NCBI GenBank assembly: GCA_030734395.1
Contig: JAUZTG010000041.1
Span: forward strand, 806,001 to 870,000
Length of the DNA: 64,000 bases
Reading direction: 5' to 3'
Origin: Sarocladium kiliense
Lineage: Eukaryota; Ascomycota; Sordariomycetes; Hypocreales; Sarocladiaceae
A program made the position numbers and the translations under genes. The notes beneath the pieces were generated by a model. It saw only the letters and a list, made by a program, of their open reading frames with translations. It was not told the origin of the DNA and did not search any database. Shown one piece after another: positions 10,483 through 20,467 of the stretch (positions are counted from its first letter, which is position 1; each line of letters starts with the position of its first letter).

Positions 10483-12015
10483 CTACGTGAAAGCTTGTAG
10501 AAGGCTGACCAAGTCCTGCTTTTGCTCTGTGGCTCGACTGACACGCCGACTTGTTGGTTCGAACCAGATCGATGCCTCCGTCACTGCTTCCTCAATGTAT
10601 TTGCAAGCATTCTGCAGATGCTGGACATACACATTCCTTTCCATATCTGAGTCGCCACCATTCCGTATAGTCTCGAAGCGTATTCGCTCGACTCGACCGA
10701 GACCCTCGAGGGTAGCATAACGAAGCTTAGCACGTCCAAAGCCATTGAGGCTATCTGACCTCTTCAGAGCCATCATATAATACGCCTGTGCGCCATCGAG
10801 ATCACCTCGATCCAGGTGGTCGTCCGCTACGTTCGTGATGGTCCAGAGTACGTTTCGTGCAAGGGGGTTGTAGAACATCTCCTGCTCCCTTAACAGCTGA
10901 ACCCGCCGAGCACTCCCCTCGGTGCGATCTCGTCCATGGTAAAGACAGTCACATAGACGCTCCTGGATGTATAAACCGTGCCAGGTAGTAGGAGACTTAT
11001 CGGCGAAGGTTGCTTGTGCTGCACGAAGACTTGATATCATAGTCTGCTGCAGCAGCGCAGGGGCAGATTCAGAGAGAGAAACCAGGAACTGTACCAGAGC
11101 AGGTGCCGTGCGTAGAGATGATGCCATGGCTGCTACATAGCGAAGCAAACATAGCAAGACGGACTGCGCCATAGAAGCTGATAGCTCGCACGCGGTTGCG
11201 AGCAGCTGAGCGAGGCTCATGGGATGGCAGTCTGATAGAATCGGCCGGATGAGATCAAATGCACGATGGAAGTTTGGAAAAGCCCTGGAACCTCCACGCA
11301 TCATCTGCGCTAGACCCTCGGACATGCGGTCGCCAAACCTGCCATGGACAGTGAATTGATGCACCTCTGGCTCCTGATGAATCGTCATTAGACCCAGACC
11401 GAGGTAGTTTGCACAGTATTCTCTCATGCTAGCAACAGCCTTTTGCTCGAGGGTGACGATGGGTGTTGAGATACAGACGGCCTGTATTGGCCTGGTCGTT
11501 AATCGTGGTTCTAAAGGCCGCTCAGACCTAGTCGTCGAAGAGGACTCGGCAACAGTTGAACTACCTGCGCTGGCATCGCCACCAGGGTTGACCCAGTCTG
11601 TGACAAGACTGACAGTCGGCTCATCTTGGTCAATCGTGATGGATCGACACCAGTGGAAGGGATTGCGGATGCCCTTACGTCGAAAGTATTGCAAGATCTC
11701 AGACATGGCAACTTGACGTCCTCGAATGAAGAACAGGGGGTCTTGCATCGGCCACAGCGCAGGATCAGGGTCCAAGAGACGAAGAGCCGCGGCCATGGCC
11801 TGTAACTGATTATTCCTTTGTAAGTTCCATTGGCTGATGCGCGATCTGATCATGCGCGTGTTGACCCAGTATCCAAGGGATCTCAAGTGATCCCGGACCT
11901 GGGCCATCGAGCAGTGGCGATCATGGTAGAGCTCCTTGACTAGGGGCCGAAGGCGAGTCCAGTCCGCGCTTGAGGGCACGTTCTGGACTGAGGGTATACG
12001 AAGCGCAGGGTCCAT
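10483..12015 (-). CDS. Clr5-domain protein
   Basis: Single exon, 510 aa from the ATG at 12015 (MDPALRIPSV). The frame stays open to 12174, but that extension has several weaker starts and no domain. Residues about 15-65 match the Clr5 domain: DWTRLRPLVKELY, then a helix with MAQVRDHLRSLGYWVNTRMIRSRISQW. This is a helix-turn-helix-like module named for a fission yeast silencing factor and is very common at the N-terminus of Pezizomycotina proteins of unknown function. The rest is helical, with TPR-like pairs toward the C-terminus (for example DLDGAQAYYMMALKRSDSL), and no ankyrin repeats. DNA- or chromatin-related function is only inferred from the domain name. The adjacent HET gene ends 13 bp away on the other strand. 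Confidence 0.8.
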   Translation of the reverse strand: MDPALRIPSVQNVPSSADWTRLRPLVKELYHDRHCSMAQVRDHLRSLGYWVNTRMIRSRISQWNLQRNNQLQAMAAALRLLDPDPALWPMQDPLFFIRGRQVAMSEILQYFRRKGIRNPFHWCRSITIDQDEPTVSLVTDWVNPGGDASAGSSTVAESSSTTRSERPLEPRLTTRPIQAVCISTPIVTLEQKAVASMREYCANYLGLGLMTIHQEPEVHQFTVHGRFGDRMSEGLAQMMRGGSRAFPNFHRAFDLIRPILSDCHPMSLAQLLATACELSASMAQSVLLCLLRYVAAMASSLRTAPALVQFLVSLSESAPALLQQTMISSLRAAQATFADKSPTTWHGLYIQERLCDCLYHGRDRTEGSARRVQLLREQEMFYNPLARNVLWTITNVADDHLDRGDLDGAQAYYMMALKRSDSLNGFGRAKLRYATLEGLGRVERIRFETIRNGGDSDMERNVYVQHLQNACKYIEEAVTEASIWFEPTSRRVSRATEQKQDLVSLLQAFT

Positions 12016-12861
12016 TTGCAGGGCGATGGGAAGAGCAAAGGACAATTGAGTGGCTGAACGCCAGACAAGCGTGTAATTAGTTATATGTATGCACAGGCTT
12101 TCTGCCGCTTGCATAAATAGTCCTGTTAGGTTTGCACATTGCTCAGGTCTCGCACAGCCTAGCCATCCTGTCACCTGATACCTATCCTATCACACCTGCT
12201 CTTGTGGCGTTGCAAGGGTGTGAGTTGATGGCCCAGACAGGTCTTCAGCACATATCTGCCTACTGATCGGACACTTCCCTAGCTCGCTTTCAGAAACATG
12301 CAGGTTTAGTACACCTTGATTCCAGGTCCAGATTGGCTAAGAGTCGTTCACTATCAACCATCGAGGTCGAGAGTAGCCCTGTGGCAGCCATCATTACTCA
12401 TCTCACGTTAGCTTGTTTCTGTATTGCGTGATTCTTGCGTTGAGGCTGATGCCCCTTCTGGCAGTATAAAGCACAACTTGCGAATGCAGCGATATTGTTT
12501 GTCGTTAATGCCCCCACGAAACTAGAAGTCGTGGTGGTTCAGCCCGTGCGGCTGAGTGCCGGGGTAGAGTAGCATATGATCGGCGGTAGTGCCGCCCGCA
12601 CCCACGGTACGGCACGCCGGATGGACACATGGGGTGCTATGCTCGTTCCTGTTCTCATGCATTCACCCTATCGTGAAGCTGGGTATCTACGGTGGGCAAT
12701 GCGGATATTGTCCTCTCCAACTCCTCCCGCCAATGACTGGAGTATAACTTCCAAGGCAGTCACTCCGATTGAGATATCAGTGGGATTAACATATTGATAT
12801 CGTCGGGTCTATACGTTCTGAAACATGCTTGAATCCGCAGACCCAGCTCTTCCCTTCCCAG
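12016..12861. other. intergenic with a cluster of short hairpins
   Basis: Upstream region of the Clr5 gene and downstream region of the small acidic gene. Bases 12511-12596 can fold as three adjacent stem-loops: 12511-12519 with 12530-12538 (nine pairs, one mismatch), CAGCC/GGCTG at about 12540-12554, and GGCGG/CCGCC at 12582-12596. I cannot match them to tRNA or any known RNA. No convincing open frame. Confidence 0.45.
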
Positions 12862-13116
12862 CTACATCAAAACACAAGCGTCGGTTACTGCATCGATGAT
12901 CTCCTCCACGAAGCCCCCGTCATCACCATCATTGTAATCGCTTGATCCGCCAAACTTTGTGTGGGTGTCCGATGTATTGATTGGTTGGCCCGTAGTGGTA
13001 TCAACAAAGCCGCAGCCTGCATTCCGATCGATGCCGACAGTGTGTCCATCGCCTGTTGTAAGGTCTGGACGATCTTGGCTGGTCGGATATTCGACCTTTG
13101 GTGGATCGGAAGACAT
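12862..13116 (-). CDS. small acidic hypothetical protein
   Basis: An 84-aa frame from the ATG at 13116 (MSSDPPKVEY) to TAG at 12862. It is rich in Asp, Gly and Thr, with a single central GCGFVD motif and an acidic C-terminus (DYNDGDDGGFVEEIID). No signal peptide or membrane segment. The frame stays open upstream to an ATG at 13206, but the downstream start gives a cleaner protein. A TATA-like run lies 193 bp upstream (13309-13318, minus-strand reading), consistent with an inducible small gene. I do not recognise a family, and it could still be a chance frame. Confidence 0.4.
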   Translation of the reverse strand: MSSDPPKVEYPTSQDRPDLTTGDGHTVGIDRNAGCGFVDTTTGQPINTSDTHTKFGGSSDYNDGDDGGFVEEIIDAVTDACVLM

Positions 13117-13308
13117 CGAGAAAGAATCTCGGTCTTCGTAGATAGAGCTGTATTGGGGTAAAGGCGACAGGTTATTCGATAGGAGGATGCGTCCGGGACA
13201 GAACAAGAATGGTCAGTTCTGCGGTCTGTTAATTCGTGTCTGGGAATGGCGAAATTTCTGTGTCCACCAGTCTGTCTCTTGAAAGATCAGGCGCTTCTGA
13301 AGATACGC

Positions 13309-13318
13309 TTATATATAT
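13309..13318 (-). promoter_or_regulatory. TATA-like element of the small acidic gene
   Basis: The minus strand reads ATATATATAAG, about 193 bp before the chosen ATG at 13116. This is a plausible TATA box if the 5' UTR is about 150 bases; position and sequence only. Confidence 0.35.
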
Positions 13319-13995
13319 GTGAAAGAAGTATGCCTTGCATTTTCAAGAGCAGCCTGCATTCCGCTTACAAGAAGATGTGCCAGCATCACAGAGAGGTCTA
13401 GACACACACTATTGAAACACAACAGCGTCTGTGATTTTACAGTTTGCGGTCCGCTCAGCTTTGTCTGCTTGAGGTTATCGCACTGCAAGACAGAGCTCTG
13501 CAGTTCGAGACTCTCAGCCTCGAGCGAACTAACTCATGCACGGGCGTTTTGTCAGCCGGTGGCAACTTCTCAAGCAGGCTACTATCTCGTATTGGTCTAA
13601 AAGATGCAAAATACGCACAAGGCTACCTATGAAACTATTGGCATCAGCCCATCCTCTGCCGCTTCACATAACCTTATCAACAACCGTAGAGGTGTGCGCC
13701 ACTGGGTAGCTCACGAAGCAGCGCTGAAAAGCGGCTCGCGGTGAAGTTGATGGGATCAAGTCGTAGTTGCATATCTAACAAGTTCTAGATTCTGCCTTGC
13801 AAGTAGTCGTCTTTTATGAGACTTGCATATATTGAGGACTGCTGCACTCGATGATCGGCGCTGCCACAACTTCTTGTTTCACATGCTCCATTCCTCACGC
13901 CCTCTACTCGTTGCAGACAACTCCTATCGGCTCCATTTCTGTCTAGAGGCGGTCGCCCGCAAGGTGACTCTCCTTTCAAACAAAGACAAGATACA
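13319..13995. other. intergenic between two small genes
   Basis: Divergent upstream region of the small acidic gene (-) and the zinc-ribbon gene (+). The open frames present are short, overlap on both strands and show no splice-supported continuation. Confidence 0.55.
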
Positions 13996-14276
13996 ATGGT
14001 CTTCCACATCCTCCCAGCACTGGCTGTCGCCGGAGTCAAATATGTGATTAAGGAAGCCACTGACGCCCCAACCTGCGGAAAGTGTGGCAGGGAGAAGATG
14101 AAGATGTGGGCTGGCTTCAAAATCATCTTCCTTTGTGAAGACTGCGAGGATGGTATGAAGGTTAAGCTGGGCCTCAAGGCTGTTCAAGTCGCCACGTTTG
14201 GGGTACGTACACTGTCCCGAACAGCCAATAACCCATGCCGCAAGCTGCTAAAATCCTCATGTAGCTGGCCAACTAA
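13996..14276 (+). CDS. 72-aa zinc-ribbon-like microprotein
   Basis: Exon 1 is 13996-14202 and exon 2 is 14265-14276, joined by a 62-bp intron with GTACGT donor and TGTAG acceptor; the second exon encodes only Leu-Ala-Asn-stop. The protein starts with a hydrophobic stretch (MVFHILPALAVAG). It then has CGKCG and, 20 residues later, CEDC, which is the two-knuckle spacing of a treble-clef or zinc-ribbon site, and ends in a short amphipathic helix. Reading through the intron would replace the three-residue end with about 30 unrelated residues. The pairing of a hydrophobic N-terminus with a four-cysteine knuckle suggests a small metal-binding protein, possibly membrane-associated. No family recognised. 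Confidence 0.6.
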
Positions 14277-14751
14277 AGACTCGCCAATGATCCTGTAGCG
14301 AACAGGGTTTGGTATGAGTGGATAACACGTCCACCCCGTAGCTGGGCCTGGCAAGGACAGGTGTTTGGGTGTTTTCATACTAGTAATTGCTTTGAACCAC
14401 TCTATGATGAGTCTCTTCACTACCAACATCCCGGTTTGACAAGTGCAGTCCTAAATCTCGCAATGGCCATGCTTGTAGAGTAGCTGTCTGCATCGATGAA
14501 GTGACGCAAGAAGAGTTGAAAGGTCCATACCAGCTTACGGGAACGTTGTGAGTTGTCAACAGAATAGGAGGGTAACAGAAATTCTGGGCCATTGCATGAA
14601 TACAACAAGTGGTTACATTGTATAGCCCTCTGTCCAGCAGAGAGGGCAAGCAAATGGTAGGCTAGACAGGCTAAACAATAGAAAGCAAGACAAAGAAAAC
14701 AAACCACCCCATGAAGCAACATATCGTACACTCTGCCCTTGGCAAACCCAC
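14277..14751. other. intergenic, convergent 3' ends
   Basis: Converging 3' regions of the zinc-ribbon gene and the next minus-strand gene. Several minus-strand open frames are present, but none has an initiation context or splice continuity. Confidence 0.55.
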
Positions 14752-15933
14752 TTAGTCCCAGTGCTGGACCTTGCCGTAGTCCTTGACACCAGAGTCAACA
14801 GCCCTCTTAAATCCATCAGAGCGCTTGGTGATCGATCGCCTGGTGACATGACCCTGACCCTCTAGCTCATCAAGGTTGACGCAACCGTCCACGTTCTGGG
14901 TCGAGCAGAGGTAAGACCACTCTTTCGTCTCTTGGTTGCAGTAGATGCCGTCAGAGCCAACAAAGTCAGAGCTGACAGAAGTCTCGGACTCGCACAGGTC
15001 TTTGGCGCGGTGCTCTTCGAAGTCGGAGACGATGAGGGTGTTGACCATGGCGGCGCTGCGCTTGGGAAGGGATCGCTTCTTGCTACCGGGTCCAGCTGCA
15101 TGCATTGTTAGTAGCTGAATTCTGTACATCGTGCACAGTTGTAACACTTACCGCTGATGGGGTAGTTATCCGCCCCCCAAGCCGTATGATCACAGATCGC
15201 CTTATCACTCTCGTCCGCGATCTTCTTGATATCATCGCCAAACGACTTGACGTTGAACTTGATAGACGCAATCTCCGTGCTACCAGTGTGATCTGCATCG
15301 ATCCATGTGCACGCGGGCTTATGCTCCTTTTCCTCGTCGCCATCCTTGTATCGACCGGCCACCTGGTTTTGGTACGCCCAAGCCTGGTCGCAGTTGCGAC
15401 CGACGTCGCCAGTCCAGCGGGCTGCTGTGTCAGAAGAGCTGTCGGTTTGCTTGACGAGGATCCAGGCGACGCAAACTGCGTCGTTGTCTGCGCTGACACC
15501 GGCCCAGCCGGCTTGCTCGCCTTCGACATCTGCGTCTACGACGAAGGTCTTCTCACCACCCTTGCCAATGTGCTGGCCACTAGCCTTGCCTGTGTCTCTG
15601 ATGTAAGTAATATTTTCATAACAATAGATTGAGTTTTGATCGGAATGCTCACGTACCCATGTATGCATTGTTGTTGTCCCAAGCGTACGCGAATCCGATG
15701 TCGCCCTCCTATGCATCGGGTTAGAGTTGTCGCTTCGGATTGAACTGCAGTATCAATCATTGTCAACGTACCATATCAGACTCATCAGAGTCTGCCTCAG
15801 GGTGTCCAGCCTTCACCATGATATTTGGGCCATTCGGGCCATCATCTCCGCCATCGACCCTGTCGAGCTGGCTTTGCAAGAAGGAAAAGAGTCCAACTCC
15901 ACCAGTGAAAACACCAAATGCGTCGAGAGCCAT
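14752..15933 (-). CDS. four-exon fungal protein of unknown function with dibasic sites
   Basis: Exons: 15933-15772, 15708-15653, 15597-15152, 15095-14752; 335 aa, all joins in frame (donors GTACGT, GTGAGC, GTAAGT). The N-terminus (MALDAFGVFTGGVGLFSFLQSQL) is hydrophobic and glycine-rich but not a classical signal peptide. The core has an EGDIGFAYAWDNNNAY block, an ADNDAVCVAWI block, then WTGDVGRNCDQAWAYQNQ and CTWID. I recall this pattern from a widespread, unannotated family of fungal proteins, often cysteine-paired like this one. The C-terminal third has Kex2-like dibasic sites (KKR, PKR, TRR, TKR) between short segments, which would suit a processed secreted product. Both location and processing are inference. 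Confidence 0.7.
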
Positions 15934-17378
15934 GATTTCAGATTTCAGCCTGCTGAAATGTCTAGATATGTGTTATACAGTTGAAGAACGGAAGTTTAAG
16001 AAAGAGGCAAGCAGTGGTGTGGATGGTGATGTTGACTTGGACAATTGAGTTGAGAAGTTGCAGAGACAGACGTATGAGACTGCCTATTTGTATCTCTCGG
16101 TAGAAAGGGTACGTCATGATGGACATTTAATTCAACAAAGAGTCGTTCTTTCTCCTTACCCTTGGTATCGAGACTCAGCTCAAAGCCTCAGCCTTCGCAG
16201 TATGGACAAGTCGTGGATGACAACATCAATGTGAGCCCAGCCTCTCCACAGGCAAGCCGATATGGTACACAGGATTCGGGGCGTGGACGATGAAACAACT
16301 CTTCCAGAACGCCTCATAAGTACAGCGATGATCTTTGAAGTACTAGGCAGTGATTGACTTCAATTGACGTTGTCTCCCGTGAAGTTATGACGCGACGCCA
16401 TTGTACTATGTTGTGCAAAGCCGAGCCTCTCTGCATCGAGGCGACTTGTCCCCCTGCGGCACGGCTGAACCGCCAAGCGGAAGGCTTAGGACTTTGTTGA
16501 TCAGAAAGTCTCTGGTGCTCGTCACATGTAACTCGTAACTCTCCAATTGAGAAGCATGGGGCGTGCCGAGATCCCAAGTTGGGGAAGAGGAGATTTCAAT
16601 CGCCCGCCAAGAGACGCGGCTTCTAGTCCTAGTCAGTTGTGCCTCTCAAATAGTCCCCGAAGGATTCGCGTATTTGCTCAACCATGAGCGATCATATGCA
16701 AGAGCCAACCAACAGTTTTATTTGGTAACCGCCAAGATTCGCAATGCAACCTCTTGTCGGGCGTCTTGGGCTGGAACCAACACTTTGAAGTTACGAGGTG
16801 ATACACGTACTGTGCCGTTGTTCCTTTGCTCCAGCCTTGCCACGAGGCATCTTGTGGTCAATCCGTTTGCCACAGCCTCGAGAGTTCAGGGGAATTCTCA
16901 TTGTTTCGCCAAGCGACGGAGTCAGCATGACGCTCAAGGCTGTGTCAGAAAATCCATGATCGTCGTAGAACACAACATCAATGTCATGAGCCTCGTCCTG
17001 GCATCCGATGGATTCGAGGCACAGCAAGAGGAGCTGTTGATCTCCCTTATTCTCTGATAATATGACTTCATAGCCAAGAGGGGCCTATCAAACAATGGCG
17101 ATGGAACCTTGGACGGGGATACAGAGCAACAGCATCAAACGACGGAGCAGGAGGCGACAACAATGCAATTGCCAACGTCAGAGTATACAAGGCTACTTCT
17201 AATCGTCACAAAGTTGGAGAAAGCTAAATATCAGCCTCTTCCTCCCGAACTAGCTCAGAATATGTTCATCAAACCTCAAGCCTTCACATCAACTCACAAA
17301 CCACTGCAACGGCCTATTTCTCTTCAAACATCTTACTCTTCCTATAAAAAAAAAAGAATACACTTTACGCTACGCAAG
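15934..17378. other. intergenic, no supported gene
   Basis: About 1.4 kb between divergent genes. A plus-strand open frame at 16563-17057 exists but has no homology I recognise, an atypical composition and no signal or domain. The last 100 bases are the promoter of the six-cysteine protein. Confidence 0.5.
17342..17351 (+). promoter_or_regulatory. TATA box of the six-cysteine secreted protein gene
   Basis: CTATAAAAAA, about 35 bases before the ATG at 17379. A TATA element this close implies a very short 5' UTR or a start slightly further downstream than usual. Confidence 0.4.
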
Positions 17379-17780
17379 ATGAAGCTCACAATCATCTCTC
17401 TCATCTCCATGGGCCTCTTTGCCACCCAAGTCCTCTCTGCCCCCGGAATGGACCACCACATCAGGCAGAATGATCTAAAGAAGTGCGAGGACGGCCATGG
17501 TGGTCCCGACCGTGGCAAGCAATACGGTAATGGTATGGAAGATCTCCCACACTTACTCCCAAACAGCCAGAGCAAACTTTAATACTCCATGGCAACAGGT
17601 CACTGCGACAATGAGTGCGTATACAACGAGGGAGACGATGACGGTGAGCCGTGCCTTGGAAAGTGCGAGCCAGTTCCCACAGTTGGAGAGGGGATTAACT
17701 TCAACTTCTGGTGCCAGAGTAAGTGTAGCTCTTTACGCGATTCCTCTCCGATATGCTGACTCTATACAGACTCATGGTAA
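17379..17780 (+). CDS. small secreted cysteine-rich protein
   Basis: Three exons: 17379-17526, 17599-17718, 17770-17780; 92 aa. The introns are 72 and 51 bp, and the last exon codes only for the end of an Asn codon, Ser, Trp and stop. Signal peptide MKLTIISLISMGLFATQVLSA, then a mature region of about 70 residues with six cysteines (KKC, GHC, NEC, EPC, GKC, FWC), enough for three disulfides. It is acidic and Gly-rich, with no membrane segment or GPI signal. Size, secretion and cysteine content fit the loose class of fungal effector-like or antimicrobial secreted proteins. That is a class description, not an assigned function. A TATA box sits just upstream. Confidence 0.75.
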
Positions 17781-18955
17781 TAGGGTTCACAAGAATCTGG
17801 GCCCATGTCTCGCTGGTCGAGAAAACATGGCGCTGGGATATGGAAAGGGACATGTAACAATAGTGTTATTTTATGTTATTTGCAATACAACAAGTGGTTA
17901 CTCAAACTTCAGCTTGAATATCTATCTGTGATGACTGGCGTGGGCGAGATGGTAGAAAGTTGTTGTGTATGGGTGCCTTGATCTTCCGGGCTCGCCGACA
18001 ACACGACTAGGAAAGAAGCTCTTACCGAGCGCAACTGTTACGACGTCAAACTTCTCGGCGAATTTCTCCCCTGGTGTTCTTTCGCGAGCCGCCGCGTTTT
18101 GGCATTCAGCTCTCTATAGTCTTGACCATGTGAACAATCCGGTTTATTGGATTGCAGTGCTCTTACAGCGGACCAAGTTCAATGGCAAGGAAAGGGAACA
18201 ATCCCTGTGACAGACAGACGCCTAATTAGACAAGTCTGTACGGAGTACCCGCTGCCAAAATTTCTCACTGTTGTTCATTTCGGGTACTTGGGCACGTGCC
18301 TCACAGCCAAGCATAGACGCGCAAAGCATTTCCCCATCCGTATAGTACACACATCATAGCGACGATCCCACCACATTCCCGTCGACCGAAGGAATATGCA
18401 TAAGAAGAAGCAGTTGGGGGCGGCAAAGGCTGAGTGTGGGGTAAACGTCATGCGCTGTGCTGTGCCGCATTCTTTAAGACTGACGGGGCAGCATGAGATA
18501 TGGACAGGGGTTGGGTAAGGCGAGCGGCCCCGTACAAGTAATACCGTGTGATCAGCAGTTGTCCACAGCCTTTGAAGGAGCTTGGGAGTTCGGGCACTGC
18601 ACTGTGTTGGGCGGTTCCAGTGCTGGTCCAATCGCTGGATGAAGTCATGCCGCCATGGCGCAGCAGGCAAATGCGATCCTCTGCTCATCGTTCAGCGGCC
18701 TGAAGCAAGTAATGACGTCTTATTTTCTTGGTGAAACATTTGTTGGGTCGGTGTTTACTTCATAACCAACTGCCATATCCAGACTCAAAGATTGCAATGT
18801 GGTCCTTGTGGATTAAAGACAAGCATCCCCCGCGTTCGCGCACACTTTACCAAGATATTTTTGTTGACCGAAGTCTCTTTTTCTTTTTTCTTTGACTAGA
18901 ACCGAGCGATTGCGTGTGATTTACATCCTTACTGTCTGGTACAGATCTGAGCACC
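17781..18955. other. intergenic, no supported gene
   Basis: About 1.2 kb. The 100 bases before 18956 are pyrimidine-rich (TTTTTCTTTTTTCTTTGACTAG), as in many fungal promoters. Open frames here are overlapping and unsupported. Confidence 0.55.
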
Positions 18956-19759
18956 ATGCGCTTCTCAACAGCTATCCCCATCGTGGCAGCAGCCACCACC
19001 ACCCTTGTGTCTGCCCAGTCCGAGTACGTTAACATTCCCGCAAATGAAGATCATTGACTCAATATTTTGAACTGCAGCAATGACCGCAACTTCACAATTG
19101 CCATCTTCCCCAGCGACACATCCGAAGAAACCTGCGAAGATGGCAACCTTGACACCGCCTTCGTCCTCACCTTTTCTGACATCCCCCGCACGGAAACCTG
19201 CTTCAACGTCTCGTCCATCTTCGGTAACAACTCCCGCACAGGGTTCCAAAACGACACTATCGGCTGGCGCGCCTCTGACGAAGAGAATGACGAGAAAGAA
19301 GCACTCTCCCGCGGCGTCGATGTGGAAGACCTCACGCCAAAGGGAATCCACTGGTACCGTCCCAACAACGACGAGCCAGACTTTAGCTCAGATGGAAATT
19401 TCACGAAAGTTTGGTTCAGGCAGGTGAACGAGACCGGTGGGGAGGATGAGATTGGCGCAGGAAAGGATGGTCGCTGGGTGTTGCATACTTATGCATTCGA
19501 GGATTGCCAACAGACCGTGCCTGGGAACGATATCGACGATGACTCTGATGCTTGGTTCAAGTCTAGCTGTCAAACGGAGGATGAGGGGCAGTGTGAGACA
19601 CTGGAGAGGAGTATCAAGAGTTTCCGGATTCGTCCGTACATTCAGGAGGACTTTGGGAACTGCCATACCTGGGCGTTCAAGGCGGCTGGGTCGGGAACAT
19701 TCGCTTCTATGGGTGCAGCGCTGGGCGCTGGCTTTGTGGCCGCTCTTTTCCTGCTGTAA
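18956..19759 (+). CDS. GPI-anchored cell-surface protein
   Basis: Exon 1 is 18956-19023 and exon 2 is 19078-19759 (54-bp intron, GTACGT donor, CTGCAG acceptor); 249 aa. The signal peptide MRFSTAIPIVAAATTTLVSA is followed by an acidic ectodomain with cysteines in EETCED, ETCFN, EDCQQ, SSCQT, GQCET and GNCHT contexts, and several N-glycosylation sequons (NNS, NFT, NET). The C-terminus AGSGTFASMGAALGAGFVAALFLL is a typical GPI attachment signal: small residues, short spacer, hydrophobic tail. A wall or plasma-membrane surface location follows from these signals. I do not recognise the ectodomain. A long antisense frame at 19051-19404 is a shadow. Confidence 0.8.
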
Positions 19760-20467
19760 GGTTGTTTGAGTAAGGATGAAGAAAGCAAGAGATCAATGGC
19801 GGCAGGGACTGGGGTTGTCTTGCCTCTGTGAAGCTTATGCGAGAGATGCGATGTACGAGTATTACAAGATTGTTTTTAGCCACAAGATTTACCTATCTTC
19901 AGGAATTTGTAAGAGAACGTTGGCCTCGAATTGAGCAAGTCTGTACTGTGTTCCTGATGTACCGCTGATCACGATGAGCTTCTGCCCTCAACGCCGTAGT
20001 AATCAGTGGCCAGAGTTCCGTATTCCTCGGGTCCGCGTTGAAAAGGCTATCGTTCTTCGTGATCACCGTATCGCATTGATTGTTAGCGAGAGGGGATATG
20101 ATTGATTTGTAAGTCAGTTTGTTCGAGCGCATCGGAGTTGGAATGGGTCTCCGTGCGGAAGCGCTCCCCAAGGCGTTCCCGATTAGGCAATTTTAGAGTG
20201 GTCCAGCCTATCGCATCCGGGAGCGACAACGAGGGCTCCAGCTGAACTCCGGGCGGCGGCATGGATCTTTATAATCAGGGTGAGCTTGATACTAAGTTTC
20301 CTAGCATGAAGCTGGTGGGTGTGGCCTGATATCCATTAGAATAGATCATAGCAACACTTGCGTTCAAACCGTGGGTGTACATAAGAAGACCACTCATGCT
20401 CGTTGTACTCTGTCGAAACGATAGATTGAAACACAATCAATTGATCGCATCTCATTGTTCTTTCAAA
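19760..20467. other. intergenic, no supported gene
   Basis: About 700 bp containing the 3' region of the surface protein and the promoter of the NmrA-like gene. Nothing else recognised. Confidence 0.6.

Noticed and set aside
10544..10570. GGTTCGAACC, resembling a tRNA T-loop
   Set aside because: It lies inside the Clr5 coding sequence and no acceptor or anticodon stem can be built around it.
16563..17057. 164-codon plus-strand open frame
   Set aside because: No domain, signal or splice partner; composition is unlike neighbouring genes; start context is poor.
18275..18688. 137-codon minus-strand open frame
   Set aside because: Cys/Arg/His-rich random-looking product overlapping other frames; no support.
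19051..19404. Antisense open frames across the GPI-protein gene
   Set aside because: Shadow of the codon bias of the plus-strand gene, which has a signal peptide, sequons and a GPI signal.
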